Program-made: the position numbers and the translations under genes
Part shown: positions 1-6,148 of the stretch, piece after piece
How positions within the stretch are numbered: the first letter of the stretch is position 1
Layout of the letters: the number at the start of each line of letters is the position of its first letter
From: Bacteroidales bacterium
GTDB lineage: Bacteria; Bacteroidota; Bacteroidia; Bacteroidales; Muribaculaceae
Reading direction: 5' to 3'
Length of the DNA stretch: 9,267 nt
NCBI GenBank assembly: GCA_004552725.1
Contig: SFNM01000077.1
Span: forward strand, 1 to 9,267
Notes under the pieces: generated by a model
What the model saw: the letters and a program-made list of their open reading frames with translations, nothing else
What the model was told of the DNA's origin: nothing
Databases searched by the model: none

Positions 1-1
1 C

Positions 2-115
2 TATGCCGACACCACTCCGCTGGAGGAGGACTTCGGATTCAGACCTAACACCAGTCTTCGTGAGGGACTGCGCAGATTTGCCAAATGGTATGCCAATTAT
101 TACGGAAAGATATGA
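2..115 (+). CDS. NAD-dependent sugar epimerase, UDP-glucuronate 4-epimerase type (3' end only)
   Basis: Only the last 37 codons and the TGA stop are in the window; the start lies upstream. The visible peptide begins YADTTPLEEDFGF, continues RPNTSLREGLRRFAKW and ends YANYYGKI. This closely resembles the C terminus of short-chain dehydrogenase/reductase epimerases that act on UDP-glucuronate, in which a 'T..L..D.GF.P.T.L.EG...F..WY..YY' ending is usual. Such enzymes convert UDP-glucuronate to UDP-galacturonate in the cytoplasm, using tightly bound NAD. Its stop codon overlaps the start of ugd (ATGA at 112-115), so the two are probably translationally coupled and form a UDP-glucose to UDP-glucuronate to UDP-galacturonate pathway. 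The substrate is inferred from the C-terminal resemblance and the neighbour. The NAD-binding and catalytic parts are not visible, so a related UDP-glucose 4-epimerase cannot be excluded. Confidence 0.8.
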   Translation, partial: YADTTPLEEDFGFRPNTSLREGLRRFAKWYANYYGKI

Positions 116-1428
116 GTGAACTTATAATAGCTGTAGCCGGCACAGGCTACGTAGGGCTTTCTATTGCAACACTTTTAGCACAGCACTGCCATGTAACGGC
201 CGTGGATGTGGTGCCGGAAAAGGTGGAATTAATAAATTCACGACGCTCACCTATACAAGATGAATATATCGAAAAATATCTTGCTGAAAAAGAGTTGGAT
301 TTGCGCGCTACCACCGACGGCGCCGAGGCTTACCGCCAAGCCGAGTACGTGGTGATAGCCGTGCCGACCAACTACGATCCGGTGAAGAACTATTTTGATA
401 CACACTTGATTGAGGATGTAATCAATTTGGTGCTATCGGTAAATCCTGATGCTGTAATGGTGATTAAATCCACAATTCCGGTGGGTTATTGCCGTTCGCT
501 TTACTTGAAATATGCGCAACGCGGTGTGAAGCGGTTCAATTTGTTGTTCTCGCCGGAATTTCTTCGTGAGAGTAAGGCGCTTTACGACAACTTATACCCG
601 AGCCGCATCATAGTGGGTGTGCCCAAGTATATTAGAGATGAGCAGTTTGCGAATGAAAATGCCGCTATCGAAGCGGTGGCCGACGTGGAGTTCTTGCAAG
701 AGAAAGCGCGTAAATTTGCATCATTATTGCAACAAGGCGCCATCAAGCAGGACATCCCTACCCTGTTTATGGGTATGAAAGAAGCAGAGGCCGTGAAACT
801 CTTTGCCAACACCTATTTGGCATTGCGAGTAAGTTATTTCAACGAACTCGACACATACGCCGAGGTGAAAGGACTCGACTCTGCAGCCATCATCGAAGGT
901 ATAGGATTGGATCCGCGTATTGGTACACATTATAATAACCCGTCGTTTGGCTACGGTGGCTATTGCTTGCCCAAAGACACCAAACAACTGTTGGCCAACT
1001 ATGCCGACGTGCCGCAGAACATGATGACGGCCATTGTGGAGAGCAACCGCACTCGCAAGGACTTCATCGCTGACCAAGTGCTCAAAATGGCCGGCTATTA
1101 TGACTATAGTGCATCAAGCACCTACGGACAAGTGTCTGAACGTGAGTGTGTGATTGGTGTGTATCGTCTAACTATGAAGTCTAACAGCGACAACTTCCGC
1201 CAATCATCGATACAAGGAGTGATGAAGCGCATCAAAGCCAAAGGTGCCACGATCATTATCTATGAGCCGACATTGGAAGACGGCTCCACATTCTTCGGTA
1301 GTGAAGTGGTGAACGACCTTGCGACCTTCAAGCAACGAGCACAGGCAATAATCGCCAATCGCTTTAGCGTAGACTTGCAAGATGTGGCCGATAGGGTGTA
1401 TTCGCGCGACTTGTTCCACCGCGATTGA
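112..1428 (+). CDS. ugd: UDP-glucose 6-dehydrogenase
   Basis: This cytoplasmic enzyme oxidises UDP-glucose to UDP-glucuronate with two NAD+, supplying acidic sugars for surface polysaccharide. Counting from the ATG at 112 it has 438 residues. The N-terminal Rossmann motif GTGYVG is at 10-15. The FSPEFLRES motif holds the conserved active-site glutamates. The helix EAEAVKLFANTYLA has the catalytic Lys229 and Asn233, and the nucleophile Cys285 is in GYGGYCLPKD. The Lys-to-Cys spacing of 56 residues equals that of the well-studied Streptococcus enzyme (K204, C260). The C-terminal domain (VIGVYRLTMKS, SSIQGVMKRIKAKG, DVADRVYSRDLF) strongly recalls E. coli Ugd. It is about 50 residues longer than the E. 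coli enzyme, with extra sequence near 180-200 and 330-345. An in-frame ATG at 85 would add nine residues, but the one at 112 overlaps the preceding stop and starts right before the Rossmann strand, so it is preferred. Confidence 0.96.
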   Translation: MSELIIAVAGTGYVGLSIATLLAQHCHVTAVDVVPEKVELINSRRSPIQDEYIEKYLAEKELDLRATTDGAEAYRQAEYVVIAVPTNYDPVKNYFDTHLIEDVINLVLSVNPDAVMVIKSTIPVGYCRSLYLKYAQRGVKRFNLLFSPEFLRESKALYDNLYPSRIIVGVPKYIRDEQFANENAAIEAVADVEFLQEKARKFASLLQQGAIKQDIPTLFMGMKEAEAVKLFANTYLALRVSYFNELDTYAEVKGLDSAAIIEGIGLDPRIGTHYNNPSFGYGGYCLPKDTKQLLANYADVPQNMMTAIVESNRTRKDFIADQVLKMAGYYDYSASSTYGQVSERECVIGVYRLTMKSNSDNFRQSSIQGVMKRIKAKGATIIIYEPTLEDGSTFFGSEVVNDLATFKQRAQAIIANRFSVDLQDVADRVYSRDLFHRD

Positions 1429-1495
1429 CACTCGGCCGTTTGATTTTATGTGCTACATAGCAGAATAATTACACCATCTTTGATGCTCGTTTGTA

Positions 1496-2524
1496 ATGAA
1501 GGTATGTCATATCGTTTGGGGCTTGGAAGTGGGGGGCATCGAAACGATGCTCGTCAACATCGCTAATGGCCAAGTACAACGCGGCCACAGCGTCAACGTC
1601 CTCGTTATCAACGATATGGAATCCTCGCAAATCGTCTCCGGCTTCGCTCCGGAAGTCAATATCATACGCCTTCGCAGGCATCCGGGCAGCAAATGCCCGA
1701 TGCCGGTGTTTAGGCTTAATTTCGAGCTGATGAAGCTCCGAGCCGATGTGGTTCACTTCCACGGCATCAATCAACCGCGGTTGGTGTTAGCACCATTGCG
1801 GAAGCACTCCGTGACCACGTTGCACACCATCTGCCACGAGGAAGACATTCGCTATCTGTCTACTAATCAGCAAATTGCCGCTATCTCAAACAATGTGGCA
1901 AGCGACTTGCAGCAACGCACCGGTCGCACATCTACCGTGGTGCTCAACGGCATCGACTGCTCCAAGATTTCGCAACGCGACGACCGCCCGTTCTCCCACC
2001 CCTTGCGCATGGTTCAGGTTGGCCGCCTCAACCACACGGTCAAAGGTCAAGACATCATCATCCGCGCCCTCACCGAGGTGGACGATGCTGCCATCGACTT
2101 CATCGGCGATGGCCCCTCGCGCGCCGAGTTAGAGCAACTGGCACGGCAACTGAACGTGGCCGACCGCGTCCGCTTCCTCGGCAGCCGCACCCAGGCGGAA
2201 GTGTTCAGCCTTCTGCCGCAGTACGACCTGTTGTTGCAACCCTCGCGCATCGAGGGCTTCGGCCTTACCGTAGCCGAAGCCATGGCCGCCCGCGTGCCCG
2301 TGGCCGTCTCCGACCTCGACCCGCTCGTAGAAGTGGTCGACGGCGGCAAATGCGGCCACATCTTCACCGCTGACGCCCCCCACTCTGCCGCCGACTGCAT
2401 TCGCCGCATCGACGCAGAAGGAATAGACCATTCAATGGTAGTAGAAGCAGAACGCCGTGTTAAATCATTGTACAGCATTCAGTCTACAATCATATCCTAT
2501 GATGGGCTATATCAATGCCTGTGA
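1496..2524 (+). CDS. GT4-family glycosyltransferase (GT-B fold)
   Basis: A 342-residue retaining glycosyltransferase that would move a sugar from a nucleotide-sugar donor to a growing lipid-linked glycan at the cytoplasmic face of the inner membrane. The N-terminal half opens with MKVCHIVWGLEVGGIETMLV, the usual first strand and glycine-rich loop of GT4 enzymes, followed by DVVHFHGI near 80. The C-terminal half has VQVGRLNHTVKGQD (donor-binding region, about 170-185), FIGDGP, and the E-x7-E motif E253 to E261 in IEGFGLTVAE. No signal peptide or membrane segment is seen. It lies 67 bases after ugd, and no convincing promoter was found in that gap, so read-through from upstream is likely. The DNA is strongly C-rich in the third codon position up to about 2420, then AT-rich for the last 30 or so codons. 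The donor and acceptor cannot be read from the sequence. Confidence 0.92.
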   Translation: MKVCHIVWGLEVGGIETMLVNIANGQVQRGHSVNVLVINDMESSQIVSGFAPEVNIIRLRRHPGSKCPMPVFRLNFELMKLRADVVHFHGINQPRLVLAPLRKHSVTTLHTICHEEDIRYLSTNQQIAAISNNVASDLQQRTGRTSTVVLNGIDCSKISQRDDRPFSHPLRMVQVGRLNHTVKGQDIIIRALTEVDDAAIDFIGDGPSRAELEQLARQLNVADRVRFLGSRTQAEVFSLLPQYDLLLQPSRIEGFGLTVAEAMAARVPVAVSDLDPLVEVVDGGKCGHIFTADAPHSAADCIRRIDAEGIDHSMVVEAERRVKSLYSIQSTIISYDGLYQCL

Positions 2525-2614
2525 TGTATTTCAGCAAAAGCACAATATATTAAATTAAATTTCGTTATAAGGTTATATAAAGCCTGATTGTAAGGCTTAG
2601 TATACCCATAAATT

Positions 2615-3862
2615 ATGAAAATAGCGCTGGTAAACTATAGATACTTTGTCTCAGGTGGCCCTGAACGTTACCTCTTCAATATTAAAGAATTATTGGAGCG
2701 ACAAGGCCATGAGATAGTTGTATTTACTATAAAGAATTCGCGCAATGAAGCATCACCTTTCGATAAGTATTTTATGGATTCTATCGGAGATGATGTTTAT
2801 TTTGAAGACTCAAAAAAAAGTCTATCAAAGGTCTTGAAATCGTTTACTCGTATGTTTTATTCATGTGAGGCTAAACGAAAATTCACCCAATTACTACGTG
2901 ATACTCGTCCCGATTTAGTATATATTATTCAGTATCATAATAAAATCTCTCCTTCGGTTGTATTTGCCGCTCGGAGTTTGGGCATACCGGTTGTACATCG
3001 CATTAGCGATATGCAGTATATGTGCCCCAATGCCTTATTTTATGCCCCGAATCGTGGAATATGCGAAGATTGTTTACATGGTAAACGCTTGAGTTGTATC
3101 AAACAAAAATGTGTGCTTAATTCGCGGATATATTCTGCGATTAAAGCCGCTGCCAAATTATTTCATGATATAATAGGTGTTCATAAAAAAATTGACGCCT
3201 TTGTAGTACCGGCAAAGTTTACCTTAGAACATCTCCAAGAATTCGGGATACCAGCACAAAAACTACATCATATTCCAACATTCTTTAACCTTAAGGAAAA
3301 TGATCCGGCGGTCAATTATCAGCCTTTTGCGCTATACATCGGTCGTATTGTACAATCTAAGGGACTTTCAACATTGGTGGAAGCCTTTGCCGACACCGAT
3401 ATGCACCTCAAAATAATCGGTAGATGTAACGATAATTATATTGACAGGCTTAAACAGTCGATTGCAAATCGTAAACATAGTATTGAGTTTCTGGGTGAAA
3501 TGAAATTTGGTCAAATCAAAGAGTATTTGCAAAGTTGTATGTTTACCATTGTCCCATCGGAATGGTACGATAACTTCCCCAATGTGGTGCTGGAGAGTTT
3601 CGCTTTCAAAAAGCCGGTTATTGCAACTAATATCGGCTCTCTTCCCGAACTTGTGGAAGATGGTGTTACCGGTAGACTTTTTAATTACAAAGATGCAAAT
3701 CACCTACGAACTATTGCAGAGAATCTTTTTTCCGACGTTGAATCAGTAAAGAATATGGGAGATAATGCTTTCGCGCGTGTGCAGTCTGTTTATTCACCGA
3801 CTACACACTATCAATCGCTTATCAATCTATTCAACTCTTTAGTTCGACCCTCTAACAACTAA
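2615..3862 (+). CDS. GT4-family glycosyltransferase with cysteine cluster
   Basis: A 415-residue GT-B glycosyltransferase, probably a step of glycan assembly on the cytoplasmic side. The N terminus MKIALVNYRYFVSGGPERYL is typical of GT4 enzymes, and the C-terminal domain has ALYIGRIVQSKGLSTLVEAF and GSLPELVEDGVTGRLF. Between the domains is a cysteine cluster, C137-x12-C150-x2-C153-x7-C161-x4-C166, in a CP...CEDCLHG...C..KC arrangement. A similar cluster occurs in a subset of GT4 enzymes and may bind zinc or stabilise the fold. In the E-x7-E region the sequence is SEWYDNFPNVVLE, so the first acidic residue at the canonical spacing is Asp319 and the second is Glu327, a conservative E-to-D change. 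The gene is clearly more AT-rich than its neighbours (one row at 2761-2820 counts to about 28% GC), suggesting separate acquisition. The radical SAM gene starts 9 bases after its stop. Donor and acceptor are unknown. Confidence 0.9.
   Translation: MKIALVNYRYFVSGGPERYLFNIKELLERQGHEIVVFTIKNSRNEASPFDKYFMDSIGDDVYFEDSKKSLSKVLKSFTRMFYSCEAKRKFTQLLRDTRPDLVYIIQYHNKISPSVVFAARSLGIPVVHRISDMQYMCPNALFYAPNRGICEDCLHGKRLSCIKQKCVLNSRIYSAIKAAAKLFHDIIGVHKKIDAFVVPAKFTLEHLQEFGIPAQKLHHIPTFFNLKENDPAVNYQPFALYIGRIVQSKGLSTLVEAFADTDMHLKIIGRCNDNYIDRLKQSIANRKHSIEFLGEMKFGQIKEYLQSCMFTIVPSEWYDNFPNVVLESFAFKKPVIATNIGSLPELVEDGVTGRLFNYKDANHLRTIAENLFSDVESVKNMGDNAFARVQSVYSPTTHYQSLINLFNSLVRPSNN
2812..2819 (+). repeat. A8 homopolymer inside glycosyltransferase gene
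   Basis: Eight consecutive A residues fall in codons TCA AAA AAA AGT (Ser66-Lys67-Lys68-Ser69). In the reading frame this is an A_AAA_AAA heptamer, a pattern prone to ribosomal or polymerase slippage. A shift into the -1 frame would reach a TGA near 2867 and give a product of under 100 residues. The tract is seen directly; any role in on/off switching is only speculation, since such tracts are also expected by chance in AT-rich coding DNA. Confidence 0.5.
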
Positions 3863-3871
3863 TTATTCGCT

Positions 3872-4930
3872 ATGTACGCCGTAAAGCCCACCGATGCTTC
3901 CATAATTCTTACATACCGCTGCCCCATGCGTTGTAAGATGTGCAATATTTGGCAAAATCCAACTAACCCGCGAGAAGAAATAAAGGCGGAGGACTTGAGG
4001 ACGTTGCCCCAACTCAAATTTATTAATCTTACCGGAGGCGAACCTTTCATTCGTGAGGACTTACCACAAATTGTCGAAGAATGTTACCGCCATACAAATA
4101 GAATTGTAATTTCCACCTCCGGATATTTTGAGGAAAAAATTATCGCTTTAGCGAAGCAGTTCCCCAAAATAGGTATTCGAATCTCAATCGAAGGCTTGAG
4201 CCAAAAGAACGACGAACTGCGTGGACGCGAAGGAGGCTTCGACCGAGGCCTTCGCACTCTCCTCGCTCTCAAACACATGGGCCTGAAAGACATCGGATTT
4301 GGTTGCACTGTTTCAAACAACAATTCTTCCGATATGTTGTCGCTTTATCAACTTTCATGCTCCATTGGCATGGAGTTCGCCACAGCCGCATTCCATAACT
4401 CCTATTATTTCCACAAAAGCGATAATGTCATTACCAATCGCGACCGTGTGTGTGCCGACTTTGAGCAACTGATTGAGTGGCAACTCCAAGAAAAACATCC
4501 CAAATCTTGGTTCCGCGCTTTCTTCAATATGGGCCTTATAAACTATATTGAAGGCGGTCGCCGTATGCTCCCTTGCGAAGCCGGTTCGGCTAACTTCTTT
4601 ATCGACCCGTGGGGCGAAGTGTTTCCTTGCAATGGTATGGAAGAACGCTACTGGAAAGAATCTATGGGCAACATCCACGAAGCTGATTTCATGACAATTT
4701 GGACAAGCGAACAAGCCGAAAAAGTGCGCCAAATGGTGCGTCGTTGCCCCAAGAATTGCTGGATGGTGGGCACCGCTTCGCCCGTAATGCACAAATACTT
4801 GCGCTACCCGCTGATGTGGGCGCTCAAAAACAAAATCCGCTCCCTGCGCGGCCTTAAACCTTGTCTCGACAAAAAGTGGTATAACGTTGGCCAAGACCCG
4901 GCACAAGGTGATTTGCGCGAAGTTTTTTAG
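3872..4930 (+). CDS. Radical SAM enzyme with abbreviated SPASM/twitch-like C-terminal domain
   Basis: A 352-residue radical SAM protein. The [4Fe-4S]-SAM motif is C17-x3-C21-x2-C24 (YRCPMRCKMCNIW), followed by the SAM-binding motif GGEPF at 55-59. The C-terminal third has C235-x12-G248-x4-C253, which fits the first part of a SPASM motif, then C292-x3-C296 (RRCPKNCW) and a lone C331. The full CX2CX5CX3C stretch of a complete SPASM domain is absent, so a single auxiliary cluster, as in twitch-type enzymes, is the likelier reading. Enzymes of this group include peptide-maturases (PqqE type) and small-molecule dehydrogenases such as BtrN, which oxidises an aminocyclitol. No small precursor-peptide gene was found beside it. 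Its position 9 bases from one glycosyltransferase on either side suggests a sugar, lipid-carrier or other glycan-related substrate; that is inference. The reaction is unknown. Confidence 0.9.
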   Translation: MYAVKPTDASIILTYRCPMRCKMCNIWQNPTNPREEIKAEDLRTLPQLKFINLTGGEPFIREDLPQIVEECYRHTNRIVISTSGYFEEKIIALAKQFPKIGIRISIEGLSQKNDELRGREGGFDRGLRTLLALKHMGLKDIGFGCTVSNNNSSDMLSLYQLSCSIGMEFATAAFHNSYYFHKSDNVITNRDRVCADFEQLIEWQLQEKHPKSWFRAFFNMGLINYIEGGRRMLPCEAGSANFFIDPWGEVFPCNGMEERYWKESMGNIHEADFMTIWTSEQAEKVRQMVRRCPKNCWMVGTASPVMHKYLRYPLMWALKNKIRSLRGLKPCLDKKWYNVGQDPAQGDLREVF

Positions 4931-4939
4931 CGTGAGCGT

Positions 4940-6040
4940 ATGAAAATTGTGGTCATCGGCACTCGCGGCATCCCCAACATCCTCGGTGGGGTCGAAACTC
5001 ATTGCGAAGAACTTTACCCTCGCATAGCGGCGCTCGGTCATGACGTGACCATCATCCGCCGCACTCCCTACATCACCGACGACAACCGCATCACCGAGTA
5101 CCGCGGCGTCAAGCTCATCGACGTGTATGCTCCGCGCAAGAAGAGCGTCGAAGCCATCGTCCACACCTTCCTCGCCATCATCAAAGCGCGCTCGCTCCAC
5201 CCCGACATCCTCCACATCCATGCCATCGGTCCGGCTATCCTCACTCCCTTCGCCCGCCTGTTGGGCATGAAAGTGGTCATGACCAACCATGGTCCCGACT
5301 ACGACCGCCAGAAGTGGGGCAAGCTCGCCAAATGGGTGCTCCGTACCGGCGAACGCCTTGGCACAAAGTTCGCCAACCGCGTCATCGTCATCTCCACCGT
5401 CATCGCCGACATCCTCGCCACTAAATACGGTCGCAACGATACCGACCTGATTTTCAACGGTGTAAACACTCCTACCACGGCCACCGACCGTTCCTACCTC
5501 GACAGCTTCGGCCAACGCGCCGACCGCCCATACATCTTCGCCATGGGCCGCTTCGTCAAGGAGAAAGGCTTTCACGACCTTATCGAAGCCTACATCTCAT
5601 CCGGCCTCAACAAGCAATATGACCTCGTGCTGGCCGGCGACAGCGACCACCCCGACCAATACTCCGAAGGCCTCAAACAGCAAGCACGCGATGCCGGCGT
5701 CATCCTCACCGGCTTCATCAAAGGCGAACCCCTGCGCCAATGTCTCAGCCACGCACGCCTGTTCGCCATGCCCTCCTACCACGAAGGCCTGCCCATCGCC
5801 CTGCTTGAGGCCCTCAGTTACGGCCTCGACGTGGTGGTCAGCGACATCCCAGCCAACCAAATCCCGGTGCTTCAATCGTCTGACTTCTTCCGTACAGGAA
5901 ATATCTCAGATTTGGCAGCTAAACTATATCTAAAGTTGACCGAGGGCGAACTTCGTCGCACTTATGACCTCTCACCTTATAATTGGGATAATATTGCAAG
6001 GCAAACCATTGCTGTTTACAATACTTTAATTTGTAAATAA
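4940..6040 (+). CDS. GT4-family glycosyltransferase with DUF1972-type N terminus
   Basis: A 366-residue GT-B glycosyltransferase. The N terminus MKIVVIGTRGIPNILGGVET matches the DUF1972-type start (GTRGIP..GG.ET) found in a set of capsule and O-antigen transferases, some annotated as rhamnosyltransferases. Other landmarks are ILHIHAIGP near 90, VVMTNHGPDYDRQKWGK near 112-130, FAMGRFVKEKGFHDLIEAY in the donor domain, and the E-x7-E pair E282 and E290 in HEGLPIALLE. No membrane segment is evident, so it should act in the cytoplasm on an undecaprenyl-linked acceptor. It starts 9 bases after the radical SAM gene and is the last gene of the glycan unit. The first 310 or so codons are C-rich (row 5701-5760 is about 62% GC); composition drops sharply from about 5880 (row 5881-5940 about 37%). 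The sugar transferred is not determinable here. Confidence 0.92.
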   Translation: MKIVVIGTRGIPNILGGVETHCEELYPRIAALGHDVTIIRRTPYITDDNRITEYRGVKLIDVYAPRKKSVEAIVHTFLAIIKARSLHPDILHIHAIGPAILTPFARLLGMKVVMTNHGPDYDRQKWGKLAKWVLRTGERLGTKFANRVIVISTVIADILATKYGRNDTDLIFNGVNTPTTATDRSYLDSFGQRADRPYIFAMGRFVKEKGFHDLIEAYISSGLNKQYDLVLAGDSDHPDQYSEGLKQQARDAGVILTGFIKGEPLRQCLSHARLFAMPSYHEGLPIALLEALSYGLDVVVSDIPANQIPVLQSSDFFRTGNISDLAAKLYLKLTEGELRRTYDLSPYNWDNIARQTIAVYNTLICK

Positions 6041-6052
6041 GTTGTGTTGATA

Positions 6053-6077
6053 GCGCTGTTAGCGCAAGTTTTCTTGC
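6053..6077 (+). terminator. Possible weak terminator after the glycan genes
   Basis: Two overlapping short hairpins follow the last glycosyltransferase. GCGCT-GTT-AGCGC spans 6053-6065 and GCAAG-TTTT-CTTGC spans 6064-6077; they share two bases and would compete. Both stems are only 5 bp and the T-run is short, so termination may be partial. The position, 12 bases after the stop and just before the fumarase promoter, is what one would expect for an operon end. Confidence 0.35.
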
Positions 6078-6082
6078 AAAAG

Positions 6083-6114
6083 TTTGCGGATGTAGATAAA
6101 AATGGTTAACTTTG
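6083..6114 (+). promoter_or_regulatory. Bacteroidetes-type promoter for fumarase
   Basis: A -33 element TTTG at 6083-6086 is followed after 20 bases by a perfect -7 element TAACTTTG at 6107-6114 (consensus TAnnTTTG, spacing 19-21). Transcription would start around 6120, giving a leader of roughly 28 bases that ends in an A-rich stretch (ATAAAAA) directly before the ATG at 6149, as is common for translation starts in this phylum. It makes fumarase independent of the upstream glycan genes. Confidence 0.85.
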
Positions 6115-6143
6115 CACATCGACTAACTCAAAACTATCTACAT
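6090..6143 (+). repeat. 9-base inverted repeat flanking the -7 element
   Basis: ATGTAGATA at 6090-6098 is the exact reverse complement of TATCTACAT at 6135-6143. The left arm lies between the -33 and -7 elements and the right arm lies in the leader just before the start codon. The arms are separated by 36 bases that contain the -7 element and probable start point. This layout could be a pair of operator half-sites or a structure in DNA. The left arm is probably not transcribed, so an RNA hairpin is unlikely. No regulator is visible nearby. Confidence 0.45.
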
Positions 6144-6148
6144 AAAAA

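Noticed and set aside
85..111. Upstream ATG extending UDP-glucose dehydrogenase by nine residues
   Set aside because: The added residues fall inside the epimerase coding sequence and do not resemble the family N terminus; the ATG at 112 overlaps the preceding stop in the usual ATGA form.
1439..1482. Possible promoter before the first glycosyltransferase (TTTG at 1439 and CATCTTTG at 1475)
   Set aside because: The two elements are 32 bases apart instead of about 20, and the -7 box lacks the conserved first T.
2556..2598. TAAATTTC -7-like box and a 5-bp hairpin (AAGCC/GGCTT, 2580-2598) before the second glycosyltransferase
   Set aside because: No TTTG lies at the -33 distance, the -7 box ends in C, and the short stem with a 9-base loop is expected by chance in such AT-rich DNA.
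4355..5575. A 406-codon open frame on the - strand opposite the radical SAM and third glycosyltransferase genes
   Set aside because: It spans two well-supported genes on the other strand. Its protein is rich in Val, Asp, Gly and Ala with no recognisable motif, as expected opposite C-rich third codon positions. It is a shadow of the coding strand.
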